Positions 1 through 6,990 of a DNA stretch of 11,389 bases are shown piece by piece. The translations under genes were made by a program, and so were the position numbers. Source of the DNA: Gracilibacteraceae bacterium (GTDB taxonomy: Bacteria; Bacillota; Desulfitobacteriia; Desulfitobacteriales; Syntrophobotulaceae); assembly GCA_031263945.1 (NCBI GenBank), contig JAISEW010000154.1:1-11389 (forward strand), read 5' to 3'. Each line of letters begins with the position of its first letter. The first letter of the stretch is position 1. The notes under the pieces are model-generated. The model made no database searches and had not been told where the DNA came from. It saw nothing but the letters and a program-made list of their open reading frames with translations.

Positions 1-218
1 GCCGGAGCCAGACTTTCCATGCCTTCGATCTCCGTGATCACCCTGGACAGGATGACGACGGTCAGATAAGCGGGATTGGACATCACCCGCGGATCGCGCG
101 TGGCGTGGATCTCATCGCCGGCCGTCGCCAGCCGCATTTTGCCTTTGCGGTGGACCTGACCCGCGGAATCCACATAACCGCGCGGCAACTCAAAATCATA
201 AACGGTTACAATCGACAT
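1..218 (-). CDS. Small eCIS/phage-tail assembly-type protein (partial, C-terminus off window)
   Basis: The first 72 codons of a gene continue past base 1. The ATG at 218-216 follows a purine-rich stretch (GAGAGGGCAGG, bases 219-229) that can serve as ribosome binding site. The protein begins MSIVTVYDFELPRGYVDSAG and continues with RLATAGDEI (about residues 29-37), RDPRV (41-45) and NPAYLTVVILSRVI (48-61). From memory, this pattern of an LPxGYVD start, an ATAxDEI core and NPAYLTVxLLxRV is typical of a small protein encoded beside tube genes in eCIS clusters, often annotated as a phage tail assembly protein or chaperone. It lies 66 nt downstream of the tube gene. Its function is inferred from position and resemblance: a chaperone or assembly factor for the tube or baseplate. 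The reading frame is secure; the family name is moderately secure. Confidence 0.75.
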   Translation of the reverse strand, partial: MSIVTVYDFELPRGYVDSAGQVHRKGKMRLATAGDEIHATRDPRVMSNPAYLTVVILSRVITEIEGMESLAP

Positions 219-242
219 CCTGCCCTCTCATACCGCTCCGGG

Positions 243-266
243 CGGAACGGGCCGCGGCCCGCTCCG
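243..266 (-). promoter_or_regulatory. GC-rich inverted repeat between tube and tail-assembly genes
   Basis: Bases 248-261 are a perfect 14-nt palindrome (CGGGCCGCGGCCCG). After one mismatch (247/262), pairing continues for four more base pairs (243-246 with 263-266). The RNA could form a stable hairpin in the 66-nt gap after the tube stop codon. There is no U-tract on the transcribed strand, so a factor-independent terminator is not supported. An mRNA-stabilising or processing element for the tube transcript is possible but is inference. Confidence 0.5.
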
Positions 267-284
267 TCTCCCGCGGCGCTCGTC

Positions 285-794
285 TTAGTTCGGTATGGTC
301 AATTCCTCATAGGCGATCTCCACGGACTCGATCGCCACTTCGCTCGTGCTGGCGTTAAGATCAGGCCCCGTGTATTTCGATACCCAGGCGTCCTGAAGGA
401 TCCAGATCACCGCTGTCGCTCCGGTGGTCGTCGTAACTATGCTGCTCGGAGCGCCGGTCGTGATGTCGATCAGCTCTATCGTCACGTTATGACGCTGGGT
501 CCCTTTTTCCCGCCGCTCGCTCACGCATTCGTTGATCCAGTCTTTGAAAGGCTGCGAGCGGGTGTAGCCCATTTTCAGCGTCAAATTGCCGTGTTTGACC
601 AACCCCTGGATCTTGACCGGCGCGAGACTGTTGGCGTTGCCCTGCCGGAACTCGATGATATCGACTGAAGCGTCGATACCCGTTACTTCGTTAAAAGCGG
701 CCACGCCGCTGACGCTGTCCACCGTGACCAGAAAATTCATCTTGGTCAGCGGATAATACAAAGATACCGAATTTTGGGTTTGTTCGTCTGCCAT
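285..794 (-). CDS. Contractile injection system inner tube protein (T4 gp19-like)
   Basis: This 169-residue protein is the subunit that would stack as hexameric rings to form the inner tube driven out when the sheath contracts. Family signatures are clear: YPLTKMNFLV near the N-terminus (14-23), FNEVTGI (34-40), EFRQGN (48-53), KIQGLVKHGNLTLKMG (61-76), and a C-terminal strand region ending in EVAIESVEIAYEEL (152-165). These match the gp19/Afp1-Afp5 tube family (T4-like tail tube), and the length is usual. A Thr-rich stretch at about 111-128 looks longer than the short turn normally found there. The ATG at 794 is preceded by AGGAGGG about 7 nt away. The gene lies 52 nt after the sheath gene, the normal sheath-then-tube order. 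Only one tube gene is visible, although eCIS often carry two or three. The family assignment is firm. Confidence 0.95.
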   Translation of the reverse strand: MADEQTQNSVSLYYPLTKMNFLVTVDSVSGVAAFNEVTGIDASVDIIEFRQGNANSLAPVKIQGLVKHGNLTLKMGYTRSQPFKDWINECVSERREKGTQRHNVTIELIDITTGAPSSIVTTTTGATAVIWILQDAWVSKYTGPDLNASTSEVAIESVEIAYEELTIPN

Positions 795-820
795 CAGGAT
801 ACCCTCCTATCAATTCTAAA

Positions 821-834
821 TGAGGCCGCCCTCA
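821..834 (-). promoter_or_regulatory. Short hairpin in the sheath-tube gap
   Basis: TGAGG at 821-825 and CCTCA at 830-834 form a 5-bp stem with a 4-nt loop, 12 nt after the sheath stop codon. In the transcript it is followed only by UUUAG, so termination would be weak at best. It may mark a processing or attenuation site between the sheath and tube cistrons, but it could be chance in GC-rich DNA. Confidence 0.3.
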
Positions 835-846
835 AACCCCGCCGGA

Positions 847-2553
847 TCATTCACCCTCGGCGGCGGCCTCCGCCTCCGAGGTGAACTGGGTCAGGCGGAA
901 GATGACGAACTCCGCCGGTCTGGACGGCGCGATGCCGATATTGCAGATCAAACGGCCGTTCAGGATATCGTCCTGACTCATCGTGGTCGGCCCGATCTCC
1001 ACAAAATAGGCTTCGGCGGAACCGGCGCCGGCCAGCATACCGCTGCGGTAAAGCGTTTCCAGGAAAGAACCGACTGTCAGCTGCACCCGCGCCCACAGCG
1101 AAGTGTTGTTCGGCTCAAACACCACCCAGTTAGTGGCGAGCCTGATGCTTTGTTCCACAAAGATGAAAAGACGGCGCACATTAACATATTTGAAAGCGGA
1201 GTTGGAACTCGCGGTGCGCGCGCCCCAGACGCGGATGCCCTGGCCCGGCAGAGCCCGGATCAGGTTGACCCCGGCGGGATTGAGGATGTCCTGCTCGCCG
1301 GCCGTATAATTGACCGACAGGCCGGTGCAGACGACGGTCTCATTGGCCGGGGCCTTGTGAACACCGCGGCTGACATCCGTGCGGGAAAACACGCCGGCCA
1401 CCGCCCCGCTCGGCGGCATGAAGCCGGGTTTTTTGGCCTCCCGGTCAAAAACCTGGACCCAGGGGTGATAGAAAGCGGCGTAAGTGCTGTCGAGCAAATT
1501 GCGGTAATTGATGATTTCGCCGGTTTTTACCAGATCTTTAGGGACGTCCAGGATGGCGAAACAATTTTTCTCCCGTTCGCAGAAAGCCGCCAGCGAAGCG
1601 ACGACTTCGGGGATCGTTATGCCCGGCGCGGCGATGAGACTGATGTCGTTACTGCCGGCAAAAGCCTGCAATCCGGTTCTCCGCCCCGGTCCGTCGTCCG
1701 TGCCGATGAAAGTGCCGGCGTTGACTTCCTGGATCGTGCCGTCACTGCCGCCGGCAAAGGCGATCGTGCCTTTGACCGCTCCGGCGCCGAAAATGGCGGA
1801 AACCGGGGCGGCGATCTCATCAAAAGCGTCAAGGGTGGCGACGACCAGCGAACTGGCCGCCAGTCTCTTGCCGAGATAAGCCGCCGACGCCTCATTCAGC
1901 GTCACGCCCGCGTAGTTCTCCGTCTCGGCCCCGCTGCGGACCGTCAGGTCCATTTCCACGGAGTAAACGAGAAGTTTCGGGATGATCGCGGCGTCGACGG
2001 GGCTTTTGCCGAACGGCTCCTCAAAAGTCACGACGTTTTCCGAGATGGAGACGATCCGGTTGACCTCGCCGGCAAATTCCACTATATCGCCTTCCCGGAA
2101 TCCGGCCGCGGATTTAGCCGTGAAAACGGTCTCGCTTTCCGAGGCGATCAGCTGCAGTTTGCGTTTATTCGTGGTGATAAAACTGATTGTGATCTTGTTG
2201 CCCCATTTTCCCTCATTGGCCGCCCGGAGATGCAGGATCCCCTGCGAAGCCGCGGCGGTTTTGGCGTCCTCCGGAATGACGCGGCTGATGAAGCAGCGGG
2301 TGCCGCCGTTGACAAAAAACTGTTCCACCGCCAGCGGCAGATAGCGCAGTTCGCCGTGCGTGTACTCCGGCAAATAAGAACCGTACTGCCGCGTAAAATC
2401 GGCAAAATTGGTCACAAGTCCCGGCGCCCCGACTGTGGGGCCTTTGGCCGTCAGGCCGATAAATCCCGCCGTACTCGTTCCGACTCCCTCAATGGATCGC
2501 GGCGAAGAATCATATTCTTCCACATATACACCCGGAGAAAGATATTCTGGCAT
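847..2553 (-). CDS. Contractile tail sheath protein (eCIS/phage sheath family)
   Basis: This 568-residue protein would polymerise around the tube and contract to power injection. The N-terminus MPEYLSPGVYVEE is the sheath family start, with the PGVYVEE element that forms the inter-subunit linker arm. GKWGNKI (near residues 114-120) matches the conserved GxWGN motif. The C-terminal domain is textbook: GIRVWGARTA (from about 439), YVNVRRLF, WVVFEPNN, and the final NGRLICNIGIAPSRPAEFVI (about 532-551). About 300 residues in between form a variable insertion, as in other long eCIS sheaths. The ATG at 2553 has no good Shine-Dalgarno site directly upstream; the best one, AAGGGAGG at 2587-2594, is 33 nt away across a potential hairpin. 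It is preceded by the PAAR-like gene (57-nt gap) and followed by the tube. Only one sheath gene is in the window. Identification is firm. Confidence 0.96.
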   Translation of the reverse strand: MPEYLSPGVYVEEYDSSPRSIEGVGTSTAGFIGLTAKGPTVGAPGLVTNFADFTRQYGSYLPEYTHGELRYLPLAVEQFFVNGGTRCFISRVIPEDAKTAAASQGILHLRAANEGKWGNKITISFITTNKRKLQLIASESETVFTAKSAAGFREGDIVEFAGEVNRIVSISENVVTFEEPFGKSPVDAAIIPKLLVYSVEMDLTVRSGAETENYAGVTLNEASAAYLGKRLAASSLVVATLDAFDEIAAPVSAIFGAGAVKGTIAFAGGSDGTIQEVNAGTFIGTDDGPGRRTGLQAFAGSNDISLIAAPGITIPEVVASLAAFCEREKNCFAILDVPKDLVKTGEIINYRNLLDSTYAAFYHPWVQVFDREAKKPGFMPPSGAVAGVFSRTDVSRGVHKAPANETVVCTGLSVNYTAGEQDILNPAGVNLIRALPGQGIRVWGARTASSNSAFKYVNVRRLFIFVEQSIRLATNWVVFEPNNTSLWARVQLTVGSFLETLYRSGMLAGAGSAEAYFVEIGPTTMSQDDILNGRLICNIGIAPSRPAEFVIFRLTQFTSEAEAAAEGE

Positions 2554-2564
2554 AATTCTCGCGA

Positions 2565-2582
2565 TTCAGGCCCACGCCTGAA
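2565..2582 (-). promoter_or_regulatory. Hairpin in the sheath 5' leader
   Basis: TTCAGGC (2565-2571) and GCCTGAA (2576-2582) form a perfect 7-bp stem with a 4-nt loop, ending 11 nt before the sheath start codon. On the transcript it sits between a strong Shine-Dalgarno-like AAGGGAGG (2587-2594) and the ATG. If folded, it would shorten the effective distance from that site to the start to about 15 nt. Whether it helps or hinders initiation cannot be read from sequence alone. Confidence 0.45.
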
Positions 2583-2595
2583 CCATCCTCCCTTC

Positions 2596-2606
2596 ACTGT
2601 AACAGT
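2596..2606. promoter_or_regulatory. Small dyad (ACTGTAACAGT) between PAAR-like and sheath genes
   Basis: An 11-nt perfect dyad with a single central base lies just downstream of the PAAR-like stop codon and upstream of the sheath leader. It overlaps a TTGACT sequence on the minus strand, but no acceptable -10 box lies at the right distance. It might be part of an operator, but an 11-nt dyad can arise by chance. Low confidence. Confidence 0.2.
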
Positions 2607-2610
2607 CAAA

Positions 2611-2991
2611 TTAATACAGGACCTTGGTCTGCCCGGGGAAAACGATAGTGAGTGATCCGCCGTATGAACACAAAAGCTTCGCTTCGCTGGATAATCCCGG
2701 CGTTCCGGAAATCAGAGGGCCTTTGCCGCCTATCCAGGTCCCCACGGGCGCCGGGACGCAGGGCTGCGGCGTCAGAACTCCCAGCGCCGCCGCCGTGGCG
2801 GAAGCGACCAGCGGATTGGACACGGTGGTGCAAAGACCGCAAGGCGATACGGAAGCCAGCGGAACCGCGTCACTGATGGTGGCCGCCGGCATTCCTCCCG
2901 CTAAAACGCCGGCTTTGGCGGCTTTCAGCGTACCGGGCGCCGTACCGAACGAACAAACGTATGTCGCGCCGGAAACCACAGCAATTCCCAT
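2611..2991 (-). CDS. PAAR-like protein (DUF4280 family)
   Basis: This 126-residue protein matches the DUF4280 PAAR-like family: VCSFGTAPG (12-20), ATISD (37-41), SPCGLC (49-54), NPLVASATAAALGVLTPQPC (59-78), W86 followed by a short loop, then LLCSYGGSLTI (106-116). Cysteines 13, 54, 78 and 108 sit at the positions I recall as conserved. PAAR and PAAR-like proteins cap or decorate the spike tip of contractile systems or carry effectors; that role is inferred here. The ATG at 2991 is chosen because a very strong AAAGGAGG lies 6 nt upstream. A longer in-frame start at 3018 would overlap the preceding gene and add MKRAERRKF without a comparable site. It lies 23 nt after the beta-sandwich gene and 57 nt before the sheath. 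This is unusual, because spike-tip genes normally lie with baseplate genes. It could equally serve as an effector adaptor. Confidence 0.9.
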   Translation of the reverse strand: MGIAVVSGATYVCSFGTAPGTLKAAKAGVLAGGMPAATISDAVPLASVSPCGLCTTVSNPLVASATAAALGVLTPQPCVPAPVGTWIGGKGPLISGTPGLSSEAKLLCSYGGSLTIVFPGQTKVLY

Positions 2992-3014
2992 AAATTTCCT
3001 CCTTTCAGCCCTCT

Positions 3015-3782
3015 TCATTCCTGCTGTACCGCGCGTAAAAACTCATCCTGATCCCACGCGGCCGGTTTATTAAAATCCACCAAGGTGAATTTATCCGTTC
3101 CGTTCAGACGGACTCGCACGATCCAGCGGTCGCCGGCCGCGTTTCGCCGCACCCGGAGCAGATACTCCCCCTCCGGGCCGGCCAGCCCGGAGACGACGGG
3201 CGTCAGCGGCAGATTGACGGCCCCTTTGACCATCAGCGGCCGGTCTGTTTTCAATACATCGCCTGAGACGCGCGTTTCCACCGCGAAGGGGGTGTAGCGG
3301 GTTTCGGCGGTCTGGACGAGAGCGTAGAGAACGCGGTCAAACTCCAGGCGGTGCGGGTTGAAGACGGTCAGCCGCCGGCGGCGAACGTCATAATCTTTGA
3401 CCAGACAGGCGCCGTCTCCCGGATTTACGGCGTCTATCGCGCCCAGACCCGGCAGGCGTCCTTCTATGGTGTGAAACAGCCCCTCGGTCTGCAAACTTTC
3501 CAGCGGGATCAATTCCAGACGGAGATCGGGCGGGCTGACGCCCGGCGTTTCCAGCCGCACGCGCCTGCGTACCGTCGCGTAACCGCGGGCGCGCGTCTCC
3601 AGATCGTAATCCCGTTCCAGCAGCGCCTGATCCGTATAGATGAAATAACCGTTTGCTTTGCGCTGCGGCGGTTTTTCCGTCCCGTCGACCAGAAAAGTCA
3701 CGTCATTTTCAATGCCCCTGCCGTCCGTGGCGTCCGAAAGGCGCACCGCCAAAGCTAATTGATGTTTGATCACCGCAGGCAC
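3015..3782 (-). CDS. Beta-sandwich (carboxypeptidase-regulatory-like) eCIS accessory protein
   Basis: This 255-residue protein has no signal peptide or membrane segment. Residues about 6-93 (LALAVRLSDATDGRGIENDV, then YFIYTD, YDLETRARGYATVRRRVRL) resemble carboxypeptidase-regulatory or Ig-like beta-sandwich domains, with alternating strands and an xGY turn. The remainder (about 105-255) also looks beta-rich and ends in a short helix; I do not recognise a family there. The GTG at 3782 has AAAGGGGGG about 6 nt upstream. It starts 20 nt after the DUF4255 gene, whose product is shorter than Pvc16 proteins I know, so this may supply a detached C-terminal region or a collar/cap partner. That link is inferred from adjacency. 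A structural accessory role in the cytoplasmically assembled particle is the best guess. Confidence 0.8.
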   Translation of the reverse strand: MPAVIKHQLALAVRLSDATDGRGIENDVTFLVDGTEKPPQRKANGYFIYTDQALLERDYDLETRARGYATVRRRVRLETPGVSPPDLRLELIPLESLQTEGLFHTIEGRLPGLGAIDAVNPGDGACLVKDYDVRRRRLTVFNPHRLEFDRVLYALVQTAETRYTPFAVETRVSGDVLKTDRPLMVKGAVNLPLTPVVSGLAGPEGEYLLRVRRNAAGDRWIVRVRLNGTDKFTLVDFNKPAAWDQDEFLRAVQQE

Positions 3783-3802
3783 GCTTCGCCCCCCTTTCCG
3801 AA

Positions 3803-4390
3803 TTATTCCAGGCTCTCGCCCCGCGCGGCGAGCGTAATGATCGCTTCGCGCACCGGCACTGTCTCTACGACGATTTCGCTGGAGAGAAAAACCGGGGCCG
3901 CTTTATAAAAGAGACTGATCTGGTACGGTTTACTGATCGCCGACCACACGCGCACTTTTTCCTCCAGCGCGATCTTGGAGGGGGTGAGGATGACCGGCGC
4001 TTCCTCATACTCCAGCCAGGATTGCAGCGTATTAGGGGAAACGGAGTTGCTGTCATTGAGGACCTGGGCCGCCCGGCCGATGATTTTTTGTATGTCGTGC
4101 GCTTTCAGGCCCATTTGGGAGGAACCGTTGATAAAAAGCATGTAATACAGGCTGTACGGCTTGGGCGCTTTTTTCAGGCGCATGCGCCCCGTCCGGATCG
4201 GGCCGGAGGCGATCTCCCCTTCCTCGCGGATATCATAGAGGTAGAGACCGAGAATATAGTCCACGTCCTGCTCCGCCGGCGAGGAAACATCGATATTGTT
4301 CGGCGAGGGGATCGGTTCCGGGCACATCCGCTCCCGCAACATCCGGACAATATAAGCGCTTATATCGGAAATAATCGGGTAATCAGCCAA
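3803..4390 (-). CDS. DUF4255 tail terminator (Pvc16/Afp16-like)
   Basis: This 195-residue protein matches the DUF4255 (Pvc16 N-terminal) family, which caps the tube and sheath and fixes particle length in eCIS. Visible family features are ISDISAYIVRMLRE (7-20), VSSPAE (35-40), LGLYLYDIREEGEI (47-60), PYSLYYMLFINGS (78-90), IIGRAAQVLND (103-113), and the C-terminal strands VWSAISKPYQISLFYKAAPV (148-167). The start is a TTG at 4390 with AAAGGAGA about 6 nt upstream. The protein corresponds to the conserved terminator core and lacks the C-terminal extension of the longer Pvc16 homologues. A beta-sandwich gene follows after 20 nt. Its presence is the main evidence that this cluster is an eCIS rather than a T6SS or a myophage remnant. 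It begins 24 nt after the secreted Ala-rich protein gene, which ties the two halves of the cluster together. Confidence 0.92.
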   Translation of the reverse strand: MADYPIISDISAYIVRMLRERMCPEPIPSPNNIDVSSPAEQDVDYILGLYLYDIREEGEIASGPIRTGRMRLKKAPKPYSLYYMLFINGSSQMGLKAHDIQKIIGRAAQVLNDSNSVSPNTLQSWLEYEEAPVILTPSKIALEEKVRVWSAISKPYQISLFYKAAPVFLSSEIVVETVPVREAIITLAARGESLE

Positions 4391-4414
4391 AGCCGTCTCC
4401 TTTCCGCCCGCGGC

Positions 4415-6967
4415 TCAGTTGGTTCCGGCCGCGCGCAAAAGGCGGCTCAGCAGTTCGGCGGCGCAGTTATCCGTCTCCGCCGTGACTAAAAGCGCGTAGT
4501 CCGTGCCCGGCACCGGTTCGCTGCGCAGGCCGAAAGTCTCAAAAGTATAATCAACCGGCAGATACAACTCTTCCTGATATTTGGCCGGGAAAGCCATATA
4601 GGCCAAATCGTCCGCGCCGGGGCCCATGACGATCTCCGTCGAATAAACGGTAAAGAAATAGTAGTCGCCGCCGCGGGCCAGCGCTCCGCCGTTCAGGTTG
4701 CTGTTCCAGACATAGCGCATTTTCAGCTGCGCCGCGATTACGCGAGCGGGGATATAATATCGTCCATTTTCCTCCAAATTTTGGAAAACAAGGGGGTTGC
4801 CGGCTTCCATCTGCCGCTGAGCCTCCCCGCGCGCCGCGCCGGCCAGATCTTCATCCGCCAGCTCCGCGCCGCAGGCGGCCAGGGCCTGCACCAGCACAGC
4901 GCTTTGGGCCTCGGCGCTCAAAGCCGCCGGGCCGCCGCTTTCGCCGAGTACGCCGGCGTCAAAGGCGCGCACCCCGCCGCTGTCGCCGCTGAAATACATA
5001 TCGGCGGTCTCCCTGGCCGCGGAAGCGGACAGTCCGCCGGCCGCCGCCTGGTTGTAAGCGTCCCGGTTATCCATGATCAGGCTTTCCGCCGCGCCGATGG
5101 CCGCGGCAAAATCCCCGCGCCCCTCCAGATCGCGCAGCCGCGTCATATCCGCCCGCAGATCTTCCAGCAAGGGGAAAACCGCGGCGTAATTGGCCGGAAG
5201 CAGCCCGCCCAGCACATCGATCGCCGCGAGTAAATCACTCATACTGCCTCCGTTCGCGCCCGCGCCGCCCGCGCCCGCGGCGCTCAGCTCGCTGATCAGG
5301 CTTTTGGCCGCCGCCGCTGACTCCGCCGCGGCCGCCGCCGCGGAAACACCCGCCGCGCCCCCCGCGCCGCCCGGCATATCCGCTATTTGGGCGTCAATAT
5401 CCGCTATCCGCGCCTGGATCAACTGAGCGGCGGCCAGATCGTCATTATCCAGCGCGGAGAGCAGTTCCGTCCGCAAGGCGTCTTTTTGCGCCTGCAGCTT
5501 ATCGGCTTCATTCCCTCCCATGAGCAATTCCACATTGCGCCGCAGACGGGTCAAAAAATCAATATGCGCGGCCAAGGAGGCGTCGGCGGCCTCGGCAAAG
5601 GCGTCGGCCGGGATCGCCGCCGCGTATTCCTCCGTCAGCGCCAGCCGGCCGTCCAAAAAAGCGAGCCCCCCTTCCCCGTCCAGCCGCAAAACGGCGGCGT
5701 TGATGAAAAACTCCAATTCGCTCCGGCTGACCGTCAAAAGGTTACGGGCCTTTTGCCTGATGCCGTTCAGCAGCGCCGCCGCCGAGTTCTGCGCCGCGGC
5801 CGCGGCATATTCCGCGTTCTCGCCGCCGGAGAGACCGGCGAGGTAAGCCGCCGCGGCCTCCGGCAGCAGACGCTCGTCGAGCAGGACCCGTTCGCCCGCC
5901 TGGTCCGCGATCCGGCTGTTTTGGATATTATCGAGCATGATGATTTGGGACACGTCAATATCGCAGTCGCCGTGACTGGCGCTTTCGGCGTCGGCAATCA
6001 GGCGGAGGCTGATCTCGTAGCGGGCCGCGGCCAGGATCGTCGCGCCGGCGGACAGCATTTGACCGCTGTGCAGATTATAAGAAGATGTAACATTGGAGAG
6101 ACTGTCGTTGACCGCCGCCTGCAGATTGGAATCACTGGCGCCGCCGCTGGAATCTTCCGTGTCTTCATCCTCGCTCACCACGTCGACCACGCTTTGCAAG
6201 GCGATGGCTAAATTTTCCAGGGCTCCGTCCAAAATACTCATCACTTCCGCCCGGCGAGAGGCGTCAAGCGCCGCCATCACGCTCTGCACCGTATCCACGG
6301 CCGCCGGGTCGGCGTCATTGGCGGTCAGAACGTCCAAATAGGCCTGCAAGGCGGCCAGGCCGCCGTCAGCCGCCTGGGTGACGTCGTTCCGCACAGACGT
6401 CCGGAAAAACCCGGCGATCAGCTCTATGCTCTTTCGGCCGAAATCACTTCCGCTCTGCAGTTCCCGGGTCAGATCGTACTGCGTTTTGAGTGGCAGGAGT
6501 TCTTCCATGGACTCCAGGTCATACGGCGAGTAAATATCAAAGATGTTGACGGCGGTGTTCGCGCGCAGATCATAGGTGACGCCGTCCGATTTTGTGTGAT
6601 GCGTCAGAAAAAGGGCGGCGATCTCGGCGCCACCGACCGGGACGCCGGCGGTCGTGATGTCGGTGAGGGAGGACGCCGCGGAAATGTTAAACCAAGCTCC
6701 GCCCGCCAGTTCGCTTTTGTAATACAGGCCGTCCTGCCCCGATTCCTCCGCGGATTGCCGGGCGACGTCATATAAGGTGTCGGTCAGAGCGCTGAGATGG
6801 ATCAGGTGCGTACCGACGATCAAAGTCGAGTTTTCAATCCCGGCCGGATCGATATGGACGGCGGCGTCCTCATTCCAGACGGCGCCCGACGGCGCGACGC
6901 TCAGGAGGAGCAAACAGGCGATGACGAGCGAGATGCCGGCGATATTCTTGGTGGCGGCGTTTTTCAA
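4415..6967 (-). CDS. Secreted Ala/Gly-rich coiled-coil protein with C-terminal copper-amine-oxidase-N-like domain
   Basis: This is an 850-residue exported protein. The N-terminus is a signal peptide: basic KNAATKN, a hydrophobic core ISLVIACLLLLSV, and a likely cut after APSGA (near residue 29). The middle is mainly helical and Ala-rich, with a heptad-like segment at about 470-530 (KLQAQKDALRTELLSALDND region). A low-complexity Ala/Gly/Ser stretch follows at about 532-575 and looks like a flexible hinge. Residues about 725-830 resemble the copper amine oxidase N-terminal (stalk) domain of Bacillota surface proteins: NGRYYIPARVIAAQLKMRYV, then ELYLPVDYTFETFGL. No metal-binding catalytic site is implied by this domain. 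The preferred start is TTG at 6967, 8 nt after AAAAGGGGG. An ATG at 6991 and a GTG at 6994, overlapping the TolC-like stop, are alternatives with poor upstream sites. It is likely a cell-surface or periplasm-like partner of the preceding TolC-like protein; this is inferred. Confidence 0.85.
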   Translation of the reverse strand: MKNAATKNIAGISLVIACLLLLSVAPSGAVWNEDAAVHIDPAGIENSTLIVGTHLIHLSALTDTLYDVARQSAEESGQDGLYYKSELAGGAWFNISAASSLTDITTAGVPVGGAEIAALFLTHHTKSDGVTYDLRANTAVNIFDIYSPYDLESMEELLPLKTQYDLTRELQSGSDFGRKSIELIAGFFRTSVRNDVTQAADGGLAALQAYLDVLTANDADPAAVDTVQSVMAALDASRRAEVMSILDGALENLAIALQSVVDVVSEDEDTEDSSGGASDSNLQAAVNDSLSNVTSSYNLHSGQMLSAGATILAAARYEISLRLIADAESASHGDCDIDVSQIIMLDNIQNSRIADQAGERVLLDERLLPEAAAAYLAGLSGGENAEYAAAAAQNSAAALLNGIRQKARNLLTVSRSELEFFINAAVLRLDGEGGLAFLDGRLALTEEYAAAIPADAFAEAADASLAAHIDFLTRLRRNVELLMGGNEADKLQAQKDALRTELLSALDNDDLAAAQLIQARIADIDAQIADMPGGAGGAAGVSAAAAAAESAAAAKSLISELSAAGAGGAGANGGSMSDLLAAIDVLGGLLPANYAAVFPLLEDLRADMTRLRDLEGRGDFAAAIGAAESLIMDNRDAYNQAAAGGLSASAARETADMYFSGDSGGVRAFDAGVLGESGGPAALSAEAQSAVLVQALAACGAELADEDLAGAARGEAQRQMEAGNPLVFQNLEENGRYYIPARVIAAQLKMRYVWNSNLNGGALARGGDYYFFTVYSTEIVMGPGADDLAYMAFPAKYQEELYLPVDYTFETFGLRSEPVPGTDYALLVTAETDNCAAELLSRLLRAAGTN

Positions 6968-6990
6968 CGTATGATCCCCCTTTTCTCGCA

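Noticed and set aside
243..266. Factor-independent terminator after the tube gene.
   Set aside because: The stem is strong, but no U-tract follows it on the transcribed strand.
2584..2612. Sigma-70-type promoter for the sheath gene (TTGACT on the minus strand).
   Set aside because: With a 16 to 19 nt spacer, no sequence close to TATAAT is present.
820..2655. A 611-codon open frame on the plus strand antisense to the sheath gene.
   Set aside because: It is a GC-bias shadow. Its translation is rich in Arg, Asp and Gly without any recognisable domain, and the opposite strand holds an unmistakable sheath protein.
1..4390. Type VI secretion system or ordinary myophage interpretation.
   Set aside because: A single-chain phage-type sheath, a DUF4255 terminator and the absence of TssB/TssC, TssJ/L/M or any capsid, portal, terminase or integrase gene favour an eCIS, within the limits of the window.
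5230..5370. GCC/GCG-rich stretch as a possible DNA repeat array.
   Set aside because: It is explained by codons for the Ala/Gly-rich hinge of the encoded protein; no regular DNA unit was found.
5387..6211. A 274-codon plus-strand open frame within the Ala-rich gene region.
   Set aside because: It lies opposite a repetitive Ala-codon-rich gene, has no recognised motif, and runs against every other gene in the window.
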